64,000 nt of DNA from Gammaproteobacteria bacterium (GTDB lineage: Bacteria; Pseudomonadota; Gammaproteobacteria; Steroidobacterales; Rariloculaceae). The DNA lies in NCBI GenBank assembly GCA_022819855.1, contig JAJEGN010000006.1, forward strand, positions 28,306 through 92,305, given 5' to 3'. The notes under the pieces are model-generated. The model was not told where the DNA came from and made no database searches. It saw nothing but the letters and a program-made list of their open reading frames with translations. Every line of letters begins with the position of its first letter. Position 1 is the first letter of the stretch. Of this stretch, positions 17,964 through 26,476 are shown one piece after another. A program made the translations under genes and the position numbers.

Positions 17964-18659
17964 ATGTCGTTCATACTCGATGCACTGCGCAAGTCCGAGG
18001 ACGAACGGCGGCGCGACGCGGTGCCCGGCATCAGCCGCGCGCCGATGGCCGTGCCGCGGGATCGGTTGCCGCGCTGGGCGCTGGGCGTCATGACCGCGCT
18101 CGCCGTTTGCGTGCTTGGGCTCGGCGCCGCATGGTGGTTGACCCAGCGGCCGGGCGAAGTTCCGGACGCAGCAGCTCCGGCGTCGGCCGCAGCGCCGCCG
18201 CCCACGGCTGTTGACGCGCCTGCGGCCGCGCCCGCTCCCACCGTCACCGCCCCGGGCGGTGCGTCTGTCACGGTGACCGCCACGCCCATCGAGGCGCGGG
18301 AGGCAGATTTGGAGGCATCCTCGACGGCGCGCCAGGCAGCCGCTGGCGTTGAGCCCGCCCGCAGCCTGAGCGAGCTTGCGGCTCCGGCGCAAGCCGCGGC
18401 GCCACCCGTGCAAGTGGCCAGACCGGAAGGGCCGCTGCCGAGCCTCGGCGAGATCCGGGCGCAGGGGATCGCGGTTCCCGCGCTCGATCTGCAACTGCAC
18501 TCGTACGCCACCGCGCCCGATGCGCGTTTCGTGTTCATCAACGGCGCCCGCTACATGGAGGGCGACGAGGTGGAGGACGATCTCCGGGTGGTCGCGATCA
18601 GGCGCGACGGTGCGGTTCTGAGCCGCCTCGGCCGGGAGTTCCTGCTCGTACCGGAATAG
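17964..18659 (+). CDS. gspB: GspB/ExeB general secretion protein B
   Basis: The 231-residue protein opens MSFILDALRKSEDERRR, the signature of GspB, followed by one membrane helix (ALGVMTALAVCVLGLGAAWWL), a long Ala/Pro/Thr-rich periplasmic linker, and a C-terminal globular domain (LDLQLHSYATAPDARFVFINGARYMEGDEV) of the T2SSB family. It partners GspA in placing the type II secretin in the outer membrane. It begins one base after the gspA stop, so the two form an operon. The C and D components lie 6 kb away at 24.5-27.5 kb. Confidence 0.94.
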   Translation: MSFILDALRKSEDERRRDAVPGISRAPMAVPRDRLPRWALGVMTALAVCVLGLGAAWWLTQRPGEVPDAAAPASAAAPPPTAVDAPAAAPAPTVTAPGGASVTVTATPIEAREADLEASSTARQAAAGVEPARSLSELAAPAQAAAPPVQVARPEGPLPSLGEIRAQGIAVPALDLQLHSYATAPDARFVFINGARYMEGDEVEDDLRVVAIRRDGAVLSRLGREFLLVPE

Positions 18660-18665
18660 CCGCGA

Positions 18666-19502
18666 TCACGATCTGATCCCGGTACCGCGGTGCAGCAGCA
18701 CCAGCGCGAGACCGAAGAGCGCCAGAAAAGCGCCCACGATGATCGAGAAGGCGATGCCGAGCGGTATGTCGGACGCGCCGAGCATCCCGTAGCGGAAGGC
18801 GTTGACCATGTAGAGGATGGGGTTGGCGAGCGCGACGTTCTGCCAGAACGGCGTGAGCAGCGAGATCGAGAAGAAGACCCCGCCGAGATAGGTCAGCGGC
18901 GCCAGCACGAACGTCGGGATGATGCTGATATCGTCGAAGTTGCGCGCGAAGATGGCGTTGAGCAGGCCCGCGAGCGAGAACACCATCGCCACGAGCACGA
19001 TGACCGAGAACGTGACGAGCGGGTATTCCAGGCGCAGGTCCGTGAAAAACATCGCGACCACCGTCACGAGCGCCGCCACGAGCAGGCCGCGGGAAACGCC
19101 GCCGATGACGAAGCCGATCACGATCGTGAAGACCGAGAGCGGCGCCACGAGCATTTCCTCGAGATGCTGTTGCAGCTTGCTCGAGAAGAACGACGACACG
19201 ACGTTGCCGAAGGAGTTCTGGATGACGGCCATCATGATCAGGCCGGGCGCGATGAACGTCGTGTAGGGCACGCCGTCCATCTCCCCGATCCGGCGTCCGA
19301 TCAGGCTGCCGAAGATGATGAAGTAGAGCGTCATCGTGATCGCGGGCGGGATGATCGTCTGCACCCAGATCCTGAGCACGCGGCGGACTTCCTTGTGCGC
19401 GATCGTGCCGAGCCCGACCAGGTTGATCGCGAGCAGGCTGCGCTCGGGCCGAGCCGCGCCGGCCAATGCCTGCGACGTTGCGGAACGCCCCGAAGCGCTC
19501 AT
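18666..19502 (-). CDS. yadH: ABC-2 type exporter permease, YadH-like
   Basis: The 278-residue membrane protein has six hydrophobic segments and the ABC-2 features FIAPGLIMMAVIQNSF and a late segment ANPILYMVNAFRYGMLG, as in YadH/NodJ-type permeases. Its ATG overlaps the stop of the ATPase gene by four bases (ATGA), so the two are translationally coupled subunits of one exporter. Family members are linked to export of polysaccharides, lipids or drugs; the substrate here is unknown. It converges on gspB with six bases between stops. Confidence 0.92.
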   Translation of the reverse strand: MSASGRSATSQALAGAARPERSLLAINLVGLGTIAHKEVRRVLRIWVQTIIPPAITMTLYFIIFGSLIGRRIGEMDGVPYTTFIAPGLIMMAVIQNSFGNVVSSFFSSKLQQHLEEMLVAPLSVFTIVIGFVIGGVSRGLLVAALVTVVAMFFTDLRLEYPLVTFSVIVLVAMVFSLAGLLNAIFARNFDDISIIPTFVLAPLTYLGGVFFSISLLTPFWQNVALANPILYMVNAFRYGMLGASDIPLGIAFSIIVGAFLALFGLALVLLHRGTGIRS

Positions 19503-20425
19503 TGCGGGGTCATCTGTTTGTTCTCGACGAGCCGCATGAACAGTTCCTCGAGACGGTTGGTCTTGGTGCGCATGCTCGACACCTCGAGGGACCTGGCGGA
19601 GAGTTCGTCGAACAGGCGATTGAGACCCTGCCCCTTGGCAACCTCGACCTCGATCTCGCGGTCGTTGCGCAGTCGCACGGTATAGCCGTCGAGCATCGGC
19701 GCCTCGTTGATGCGTTCCTGCAGGCTCAGCACGAACGCTTCGCGCTGCAGCTTCCTGATGACGTTGGTCATCGAGTCGTTCTCGATGATCGTGCCCTCGT
19801 CGATGATCGCGATGTTGCGGCAAAGATGTTCGGCTTCTTCGAGGTAGTGCGTCGTGAGAATGATCGTGACGCCCGAACCGTTGATCTCGCGCATGAGGTC
19901 CCAGATCGAGCGGCGAATTTCGATATCGACGCCGGCCGTCGGTTCGTCGAGGATCAGCAGCCTCGGCTCGTGCACGAGCGCGCGGGCGATCATGAGGCGC
20001 CGCTTCATTCCACCTGAAAGCTTGCGCGAGATTTCATCGCGCTTGTCCCACAGATGCAGCAGCCGCAGGTACTTCTCGGCGCGGCGCCGCGCCAAGCGCG
20101 CCGGCACGCCGTAATAGCCCGCCTGGTTGACGAGCGTGTTGAAGCACTTCTCGAACATGTTGAGATTGACTTCCTGCGGCACGACGCCGATGCAGGCTTT
20201 CGCCGCCTCGCGTTCGCGGTCGAGATCGTGGCCGAAGACGGCCACCTTGCCGCTCGTCTTGTTGACGAGCGAAGTGACGATGCCGATCGCCGTGGTCTTG
20301 CCGGCGCCGTTCGGCCCGAGCAGCGCGCAGAAGTCGCCCTCGGCGACGGTCAGATCGATGCCCTTGAGGGCCGTAACGCTGTTGCCGTAGACCTTCGTCA
20401 GTCCTTCGAGTACGAGCGCATCCAT
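19499..20425 (-). CDS. yadG: ABC exporter ATPase, YadG-like
   Basis: The 308-residue ATPase has Walker A LLGPNGAGKTT, the signature KLSGGMKRRL, and Walker B LLILDEPTAGVD with the following H-loop LTTHYLEEAE. The C-terminal 80 residues form the regulatory extension seen in YadG relatives. I start it at MDALVLEGLTKVYG, the normal family beginning; 68 further in-frame codons upstream look like noise. It energises the permease encoded immediately downstream. Confidence 0.93.
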   Translation of the reverse strand: MDALVLEGLTKVYGNSVTALKGIDLTVAEGDFCALLGPNGAGKTTAIGIVTSLVNKTSGKVAVFGHDLDREREAAKACIGVVPQEVNLNMFEKCFNTLVNQAGYYGVPARLARRRAEKYLRLLHLWDKRDEISRKLSGGMKRRLMIARALVHEPRLLILDEPTAGVDIEIRRSIWDLMREINGSGVTIILTTHYLEEAEHLCRNIAIIDEGTIIENDSMTNVIRKLQREAFVLSLQERINEAPMLDGYTVRLRNDREIEVEVAKGQGLNRLFDELSARSLEVSSMRTKTNRLEELFMRLVENKQMTPQ

Positions 20426-20499
20426 CGAGGGGGCCGCGGTCCTCCGGGCGGGCAGAAACAGGCGGCTATTGTACTTGGACGCGTCGTCATCGCGTCGGA

Positions 20500-21078
20500 C
20501 TAGTGGGATGCGCGTTGACTCGGCTGCCCGAGGCGGCAGTTCGCCCCAAGGTTCGGCTGCATGCCGGCGAGCAGAAGACAGCGCCGATACTCCGGCCGCG
20601 TCTCCGTCAGGAGCTCGATCCACACCCATTCCGACTCGCGAAAGGCGCAGTCGATGAGATCCACGGACAGCGCCAGTCGCGAGAGGTCGAGCAGGGGCAT
20701 CGACCGCAGGAGGCGGACTTCGGCGTCGCTCATCGCCAGGTAAAGCCGGGCGCTATAGGAGCTGCGTCGCACCAGGTGCCAGACCCCGTTGAGAATCCCG
20801 GACTGCAGGGAGAGTTGCGCCGGATCGACCTGAAAGAGGTTCGCCCCGGCGACGCGGGGACGAAGCGCGTCGAACTTCAGGCGAAACAGCGCACCGGGAA
20901 AATCGGCCAGCCGGTCCAGAGTGTCGGTTGAAGCCGAACGCAGCGTTGCGATGGTCGTTGCGTTGAGGCCCAGGCAGTCGAGGCGCTCGTGGGCGCGTGT
21001 GTGCAGAAAGCTCAAAAACAGCCTGTTGAGCTCCCGAATGTGCTCCAGATCCTCGAAATCACGCGCTTCTCTAGACAC
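20500..21078 (-). CDS. FlhD-like regulator with two tandem FlhD units
   Basis: The 192-residue protein is longer than FlhD (116 in E. coli). Residues 11-70 (HIRELNRLFLSFLHTR, LDCLGLNATTIATLRS, LADFPGALFRLKFD) follow the whole FlhD fold in order. Residues about 89-150 (LQSGILNGVWHLVRR, LYLAMSDAEVRLLRS, LALSVDLIDCAFRES) repeat the same spacing, so the chain appears to hold two FlhD units in tandem. FlhD assembles with FlhC as the master activator of flagellar genes. Here an FlhC-like gene is divergent, 113 bp away, rather than downstream in an operon. Family assignment is by eye from E. coli FlhD; no flagellar structural gene is in the window. Confidence 0.72.
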   Translation of the reverse strand: MSREARDFEDLEHIRELNRLFLSFLHTRAHERLDCLGLNATTIATLRSASTDTLDRLADFPGALFRLKFDALRPRVAGANLFQVDPAQLSLQSGILNGVWHLVRRSSYSARLYLAMSDAEVRLLRSMPLLDLSRLALSVDLIDCAFRESEWVWIELLTETRPEYRRCLLLAGMQPNLGANCRLGQPSQRASH

Positions 21079-21191
21079 CAGTCGACCCTTTTGTTAACGA
21101 ATGCTTGCGAAATGCGGCCTTAAATTACCAGTCCTTGCTAAGCTAGGCTAGGCAGCGTTACTCGCAGGGATGGCTAAAAAAGGGGGTCGCC
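21079..21191. promoter_or_regulatory. Shared divergent control region of the flhD-like and flhC-like genes
   Basis: The 113 bp between the two starts is richer in A+T than its neighbours and contains TTAACGAATGC, an AAATTA patch and a short direct repeat CTAGG-CTAGG (within GCTAAGCTAGGCTAGGC, about 21138-21154). Both genes must be controlled from here. No clear promoter hexamer pair stands out. Confidence 0.4.
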
Positions 21192-21734
21192 ATGAGGGCA
21201 ACCGATGACCGCTACCGGGGAGAAAAGGCGCGATTGGAACTCGGTTTACGGATGATTGGGCATGAAGCCCGTACGGGTACGATCCGGTTCTGGACCGCTC
21301 TGAGCGACGACCGGATCCGCAAACTGTACGCTTCCTACTTCAAGTTCGGGGACCAGCGCGTACGCCGCCGCCGAGGCCGCTCACCCACCCAGGTCGCTCC
21401 CCTCGTCCGTACACCGCAGCGTACGCTCGAGTCCGGTTTCGTGACGAACCTGCTGCTCGCGAACGGGCTCGTGTCCGAAGAACATCCTCCGGGTCCCTCG
21501 CTCAGGCACAACGTCGAGCTCGGGCACCGGTTCTGCCAGTGTTTCGAGACCTATCAGGAACTCGTGCCGCGGCCGGTGCTGTCGTTCGAGTGGTGCTGGA
21601 ACCTGCTGCTGAACATTCGCAGCGGCGAAGAGCTGGGCATCATGCACTGCGAGAAGTGCTCGATCAGCTATGTCTACGATCGGCTGGCGATACCGCCGGC
21701 CGGCTGCCCGAGTTGCATTCTGTTCGGGCGGTAG
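21192..21734 (+). CDS. flhC: FlhC-like flagellar master regulator subunit
   Basis: The 180-residue protein matches FlhC in length (192 in E. coli) and order. ELGLRMIGHEARTGTIRFWTALSDDRIRKLYASYFK corresponds to the N-terminal DNA-binding region, and FSFEWCWNLLLNI-like helices lead to a C-terminal zinc site with two CxxC pairs (HCEKC and CPSC, about 20 residues apart). FlhC supplies most DNA contacts in the FlhDC complex. The ATG follows an AAAAAAGGGGG stretch acting as a ribosome-binding site. It is transcribed away from the tandem FlhD-like gene, an unusual arrangement. Confidence 0.78.
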   Translation: MRATDDRYRGEKARLELGLRMIGHEARTGTIRFWTALSDDRIRKLYASYFKFGDQRVRRRRGRSPTQVAPLVRTPQRTLESGFVTNLLLANGLVSEEHPPGPSLRHNVELGHRFCQCFETYQELVPRPVLSFEWCWNLLLNIRSGEELGIMHCEKCSISYVYDRLAIPPAGCPSCILFGR

Positions 21735-21797
21735 TCCGGTCCGGCTTCCCATCAGGCCGCCGTTTGCTGCCGTCGCTCGGTACCGGTTGAGGGTCGC

Positions 21798-22529
21798 ATG
21801 TGCCTGATCGCCGTCGCTCACGGGGTCGATGACCGACACGCGCTGGTCGTTGCGGCGAACCGCGACGAGCGCCATGCGCGGCCGAGCAGCGGCGCCGAGT
21901 GGTGGGCCGACGCGCCCGAGGTCCTCGGAGGCCGCGATCTGAGCGCCGGCGGCACCTGGCTCGCGGTCAGCCGCACAGGGCGTTTCGCGGCCGTGACGAA
22001 CGTTCACGAGCCGGGCGCCCCGGCCGCGGCCAGGTCCCGGGGCCTGCTCGTCACGGACTATCTCGACGCGAGCGCATCGACGGAGGCCTACAGCCGGAGT
22101 CTCCGGCAGCGGGGCGCCGACTACGGCCCTTTCAACCTTCTGCTGTTCGACGGGACGGCGCTGCACTATGTCAGCAACCGCGCGAACCCCGCTGTCTTGT
22201 CGGCCGGGATTCATGGTCTCGGCAACAGCCCGCTCGGCACCGACTGGCCCAAGGTCCGTCGGGCCGCGCAAGGCCTCGCGGCCGCACTCGACGCCGACGA
22301 TCCGGTGGAACCGCTGTTCGAGCTGCTTGCCGAGCGTGAATGCGACCCTGCCGACGATCGGCGCTACACCCACGATCTATTCGTTGCGGGATCCGAATTC
22401 GGCACGCGCTCGTCGACGGTCGTGCTGATCGGCCGCGACGGCAGAGTCGCTCTGGTCGAGCGCCGCTTCGACGCCGGCGCCAGGTGCATCGGCGAGAGCC
22501 GCTACAGCTTTCAGGTTCGGAATAACTGA
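21798..22529 (+). CDS. NRDE-family protein (TANGO2 homologue)
   Basis: The 243-residue protein starts MCLIAVA, with the second-position cysteine typical of N-terminal-nucleophile hydrolases, followed by the name-giving motif AANRDERHARPS (NRDE) and GGRDLSAGGTWLAVSRTGRFAAVTN. It belongs to the NRDE/TANGO2 family, which is widespread and implicated in haem trafficking and lipid metabolism, without an agreed reaction. It stands 63 bases downstream of flhC on the same strand. Confidence 0.92.
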   Translation: MCLIAVAHGVDDRHALVVAANRDERHARPSSGAEWWADAPEVLGGRDLSAGGTWLAVSRTGRFAAVTNVHEPGAPAAARSRGLLVTDYLDASASTEAYSRSLRQRGADYGPFNLLLFDGTALHYVSNRANPAVLSAGIHGLGNSPLGTDWPKVRRAAQGLAAALDADDPVEPLFELLAERECDPADDRRYTHDLFVAGSEFGTRSSTVVLIGRDGRVALVERRFDAGARCIGESRYSFQVRNN

Positions 22530-22573
22530 GCGGCCGGTGTTGGCGAGCAGGTGGCGACCGAAAACGACGCCGC

Positions 22574-23485
22574 TTATCCGCCGTCGCGTTTCGGCCGCTG
22601 AGAACTTTCGGCGGGGCGTCGACGGTCATGCAAGGCGAACACCAGCGACTGGGCCAGCACGACGTGGGCCGCCAACGGCGGGAACGGGCGGATGTCGGCT
22701 TCGGGGACGACAACAGACACGCTCGCGTGGCGTGCGATGGCGCTGACCGCCGAATCCGTAATCGCGATCACCGGAATCCGGCGCGCGCGGACGCCGACGA
22801 TGGCGTCGACAAGTTCGGGTGACTCCTCTCCGCAGTCAAGGGCGATCAACAGCTCGTCGGAATCGATCGTGCCTAGCTGTTTGCCGATCGTTCCGGCGAG
22901 CCCGTCCAGGGCGCTCGCAGCGCGTTCGATTTCGATCAGACCGCCCACCAGGCACAGGCTGATCGGCCGGACGCGGCCGTAACCGATGACATGGATCCTG
23001 CGCGCCCCATCCAGGAGACGCAGCGCTTCTGTCAGGGCTTCAGCATCGATCTGCGCCTTGAGTCCTTCGATCGCCAATACCGACGCGTCGGCGAATGCCT
23101 GCAGCTTGCCGTGAGGATCGCGTCTGTCGGCGTCATCGATACGCTGCTTCTGCGCAGCAAACTGTTCGTTGGACGACTGCTCGGCCACCAGCAGGCGCGC
23201 GCGGAACAACTGCCGCAGTTCGGAGTAGCCGGAGAAACCGAATGTCTTTGCGAAACGGATGAGCGTGGATGGCTGAACGCCTGTTTCCACGGCCACCTCG
23301 GCCACGGTCTGGAGCGCGAACCGGTTGGGTGCGCCAAGTGCGTACTCGGCGATTCGCTGAAGATGGGGGCTCAGCGAGTCGAAGTGTCCGAACAGCACCT
23401 CATGAAACTCGCCGAAATCCTTCGGCGGCCTGCGTTCAACCTCGGTCAATCGCTTGCTCTCACAGTTAAAAAAGCCAATCCCCAA
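22574..23485 (-). CDS. MurR/RpiR-family transcriptional regulator
   Basis: The 303-residue protein has an N-terminal RpiR-type helix-turn-helix (SPHLQRIAEYALGAPNRFALQTVAEVAVETGVQPSTLIRFAKTFGFSGYSELRQLF, about residues 38-94) and a C-terminal SIS sugar-phosphate-binding domain (ARRIHVIGYGRVRPISLCL onward). RpiR regulators sense phosphosugars and control sugar catabolic genes. Its divergent neighbour encodes an SIS domain with the same C-terminal signature but no DNA-binding part. No sugar enzyme lies nearby, so the ligand cannot be guessed. Confidence 0.9.
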   Translation of the reverse strand: MGIGFFNCESKRLTEVERRPPKDFGEFHEVLFGHFDSLSPHLQRIAEYALGAPNRFALQTVAEVAVETGVQPSTLIRFAKTFGFSGYSELRQLFRARLLVAEQSSNEQFAAQKQRIDDADRRDPHGKLQAFADASVLAIEGLKAQIDAEALTEALRLLDGARRIHVIGYGRVRPISLCLVGGLIEIERAASALDGLAGTIGKQLGTIDSDELLIALDCGEESPELVDAIVGVRARRIPVIAITDSAVSAIARHASVSVVVPEADIRPFPPLAAHVVLAQSLVFALHDRRRPAESSQRPKRDGG

Positions 23486-23865
23486 TGAAATAAGCCGCGC
23501 AGTTTAGCAAAGTTGCGCACTCGGCAACCAACGGAATTCGGACATCATGCGTGTCGCGCCCGCCCGAATCCAGCCCATAAACCAGTAATACAAACATGAA
23601 TTTGTCACATCCATTTGCAATTGAATGAATTTTCACTTATAGACGCGCAGTCGAACATCACAGTGACTGAGGGAACAGTTCGTGACCGGAAACAAGGTCT
23701 TCGCGGCCGGCTTTTGCGATGAGTGTCAGCGTCCACCCCCAAGATGGAGCGAAACCTGCGACGATCCCGGTGCGATCGCGCTTGAGTTACCTGTCGCGAC
23801 GTCAGTGCATCAACTTCAGCCCAGGCCGAATTGACGCCACCGGTCTCGACCGGTCGTTTTCCGCC
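23486..23865. promoter_or_regulatory. AT-rich divergent control region with a sigma-70-like promoter
   Basis: This 380-bp gap separates the RpiR regulator from the SIS-only gene. Its first 160 bp are A+T-rich. TTGCAA (23615-23620) and TATAGA (23638-23643), 17 bases apart, form a good candidate promoter toward the SIS gene, with a predicted start near 23650 and a leader of about 215 nt. The leader contains an in-frame ATG at 23719 that could extend the SIS protein by 49 residues, but those residues look non-protein. Nothing else was recognised. Confidence 0.5.
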
Positions 23866-24384
23866 ATGTCAGTGAACGAATCTGATCCGATTGCCGTCCT
23901 GAACGGATTCGCGGCGGCATCCGTCGAAGCGATCAGGGAGATCGCCGCCGAGATCCCGGCGGAACGATTTCGCCAGGCCGTGCAAATGATCGGTAACGCA
24001 CGTTTCATCGCCGTGGCCGGCGAGCTCAACGCCAGTGCGGTTGCCGCGTGCCTCGGCGATGGCCTGTCACGGATCGGATACCGGTGCCGCCAGGTACACG
24101 CACTTGAGGGAGCGAGCGGGCGACTGGTATCGGAACTGAACCCCGGCGATCTTCTCATCGCGGTCGGAGTCGGAGGCGAGCCCGGTTCCCTGACGGATGT
24201 TGTGGCCATCGCCAGGAGTCGTGGCGTTGAAGTACTCGGTATCGGTTTTCCCCCGGAACGCGGCGCCGTCGGCGACACCGACCTCGCCCTGGCGGCCCGC
24301 GCGGCAAGTCCCGGTTCCATGCAGCCCCTGGCGGCTCACTTCGTGCTCGCGCAGTCGCTATTGCTGGCGCTAAGCGAGTCCTGA
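23866..24384 (+). CDS. SIS-domain protein without DNA-binding domain
   Basis: The 172-residue product corresponds to the C-terminal SIS half of an RpiR regulator: MIGNARFIAVAGELNASAVAACLGDGLSRIG, then GDLLIAVGVGGEPG, ending QPLAAHFVLAQSLLLALSES. The ending closely parallels the adjacent divergent RpiR protein (PLAAHVVLAQSLVFALHD), so the two are paralogues. It could bind the same phosphosugar and modulate the regulator, or be a decayed copy that lost its HTH; the intact frame favours a retained function. The SIS loop has GELNAS in place of the usual G-x-G-x-S. Confidence 0.65.
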   Translation: MSVNESDPIAVLNGFAAASVEAIREIAAEIPAERFRQAVQMIGNARFIAVAGELNASAVAACLGDGLSRIGYRCRQVHALEGASGRLVSELNPGDLLIAVGVGGEPGSLTDVVAIARSRGVEVLGIGFPPERGAVGDTDLALAARAASPGSMQPLAAHFVLAQSLLLALSES

Positions 24385-24505
24385 TTCAGCCTGTGCACGG
24401 TGGCTTCGCGTCTGGACGACATGCGATCGCGTGCGTGTTTGCCGCGGTTCCGTTCGGTTGCGGAACTCCCGAGGCGATGTCGACGTCTGCTGAACGCACA
24501 TCTCC

Positions 24506-26443
24506 TTACGAGTCTTCAGAACCGTTACGCGCTGCCGGCTCCGACGCTGATGGCAGCTCGGCCGCCGGCAGTGTCGGCCGACTCTCGTCTCTCATGAGAG
24601 GGATGTGCTCTTCGCCTTGCTGGAGCTGCAGGTCGCGGATGTAGCGGTACTTCGCATCGGTCGCGAAGGCCGCTTGCGCGCTGTCGCGCAGGATCGTCGG
24701 GCGGATGAACACCATGAGATTCGTTTTTCTGAGTTCGGTGGAACGGGAGCGGAACAACGCGCCGAGTCCGGGGACGCGCCCAAGCACCGGAACACGCTGC
24801 TCAACCTCCCGCAGGTTGTCGTCGATGAGTCCGCCGAGCACAAGGATGCTGCCGTCCTCGACGAACACGGAGGTCCGGATGCTTCGTCGGTCGGTGACCA
24901 GGTCCACCGCGCCCTGAACGCCCTGAGTGATGCTTGACGTTTCCTGTTCGATGATCAACTTCACCCCGGAACCCTCGTTGATCTGCGGCGTGATCATGAG
25001 CCGCGTGCCGACCGGCGTGCGGTCGATGGTCTGAAACGGGTTCAGTCCTCCCGTAGTAGTGCCCGCGCTGCTGTACTGCCCCGTAAGGAACGGCACTTCG
25101 CTGCCCACTTCGATCTCGGCCTCCTCGTTGTCCAGCGTCACGATGCTCGGGGTGGCGATGATGTTCGTCGAGGCATCTCCCGCCAGGGCCGTGAGCACGC
25201 CGGCCCAACTGATCCGGCCGTCGCCGATACGACCGATCGCCGCGGCGAGCCCTTCCGGCAAGCCGGCGGCGATGTTCGCATCTCCGGCCGCCGCCGCGGC
25301 GCCCAGTTGAAACACGCCTGGCGCCGAGGAGGGAAAATTGGTGCCGGCCAGGGGGCGGTTCTCGTAAGCGCCCTGGAGCGCCCACGTCATCCCGAGTTCG
25401 TTCGCCCGGCTCTCGGTGAATTCCACGATGATGGCGTCGACCTGGACCTGGGCGCGGCGGATGTCGAGCTTGTCGATGACGGCGTTCAAGTCCTGAAGTG
25501 TCTTGGCGGGCGCGTTGATGATCAGCGAGTTGGTGCCCGGGTCTGCCCAGAGGCTGATCTGTTCGCCGCTGCCGCCCGCGGCGCCCGTGAACTGCGTTTG
25601 AAGGTTTGTCGCCAACGATTCGGCATCGGCGTAGTTCAGGTACCGCACATGAGTGTCGCCACCTTCCCCCGACGGCGTGTCCAGGTGCGTGATCAACGCG
25701 CGGTAACGAAGTCGGCGGGGCAGCGGCCCGTTGATGAGCAGCGTATTGGTGCGGCTGTCCGCGGCCACTTGAGGCGGCATCAGGCCCTGTGCGGCATCCG
25801 CCTGCGTCAGGACCGTCAGCATCGAGATCACCTCGCTCGCCGAAGCGTTCTCGAGCCTGATGACCTCGAATTCCGACTCGGATGCGTGATCGATCCGATC
25901 GATGATGGCGAGCATGCGGTTCACGTTGGAACCACGGTCGGCGAGTATCAGGATGTTGGAACCCGGGTGGGCCGCGAGATGCGCGTACTGCGGCATGAGC
26001 GGCCTGAGAAGCGGCACGAGTTCCGTTGCGCTGATGTTCTCGATCTGCCGAGTACGGGTCACGAGGTAGTCTCCATCCTCTTCTTCGGAGGCTGCGGGGT
26101 GTAAGCGCGCGTTGGCGTCGGGGACGATCTTGACGACCTCGCCGGCCTCGAGCGCGACGAACCCGTGTACCGCGAGCGTCGCGAGAAACGCGTCGTAAAA
26201 GGCGTCAATCGACAGCGGAGAATTGGCGAGAAACGTCACTTGCCCCGTCACGCGAGGGTCAACAAGAAAGTTCCGTCCGGTCACGAATCCGACCGCCTCG
26301 ATGATCTGCCGCAGGTCGACGTCGCGGTAGTTGGGCGTGATCCGGGCGTCCGACTCCTGCGAGTCGGTGCGCTCGCCAAGTGCAAGAAACACGAGTGTGA
26401 CGAGGGCCACAACGAGCTTTCGGGCCAGGGTGGGTTTCGCCAT
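24506..26443 (-). CDS. gspD: Type II secretion outer-membrane secretin GspD
   Basis: The 645-residue protein has an N-terminal signal segment, then the secretin N0 domain (YRDVDLRQIIEAVGFVTGRNFLVDPRVTGQVTF) and N1-N3 repeats (LVPLLRPLMPQYAHLAAHPGSNILILADRGSNV), and the C-terminal secretin barrel (VPFLTGQYSS, TPVGTRLMITPQI, VPVLGRVPGLGALFR, LMVFIRPTI). It forms the outer-membrane channel of type II secretion. No lipobox is present, so placement probably depends on GspAB (encoded at 16.3-18.7 kb) or on a pilotin elsewhere. It follows gspC after 33 bases. Confidence 0.95.
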   Translation of the reverse strand: MAKPTLARKLVVALVTLVFLALGERTDSQESDARITPNYRDVDLRQIIEAVGFVTGRNFLVDPRVTGQVTFLANSPLSIDAFYDAFLATLAVHGFVALEAGEVVKIVPDANARLHPAASEEEDGDYLVTRTRQIENISATELVPLLRPLMPQYAHLAAHPGSNILILADRGSNVNRMLAIIDRIDHASESEFEVIRLENASASEVISMLTVLTQADAAQGLMPPQVAADSRTNTLLINGPLPRRLRYRALITHLDTPSGEGGDTHVRYLNYADAESLATNLQTQFTGAAGGSGEQISLWADPGTNSLIINAPAKTLQDLNAVIDKLDIRRAQVQVDAIIVEFTESRANELGMTWALQGAYENRPLAGTNFPSSAPGVFQLGAAAAAGDANIAAGLPEGLAAAIGRIGDGRISWAGVLTALAGDASTNIIATPSIVTLDNEEAEIEVGSEVPFLTGQYSSAGTTTGGLNPFQTIDRTPVGTRLMITPQINEGSGVKLIIEQETSSITQGVQGAVDLVTDRRSIRTSVFVEDGSILVLGGLIDDNLREVEQRVPVLGRVPGLGALFRSRSTELRKTNLMVFIRPTILRDSAQAAFATDAKYRYIRDLQLQQGEEHIPLMRDESRPTLPAAELPSASEPAARNGSEDS

Positions 26444-26476
26444 GAAACTCTCCGGTTGGTATTCAGACGGCCAGGT

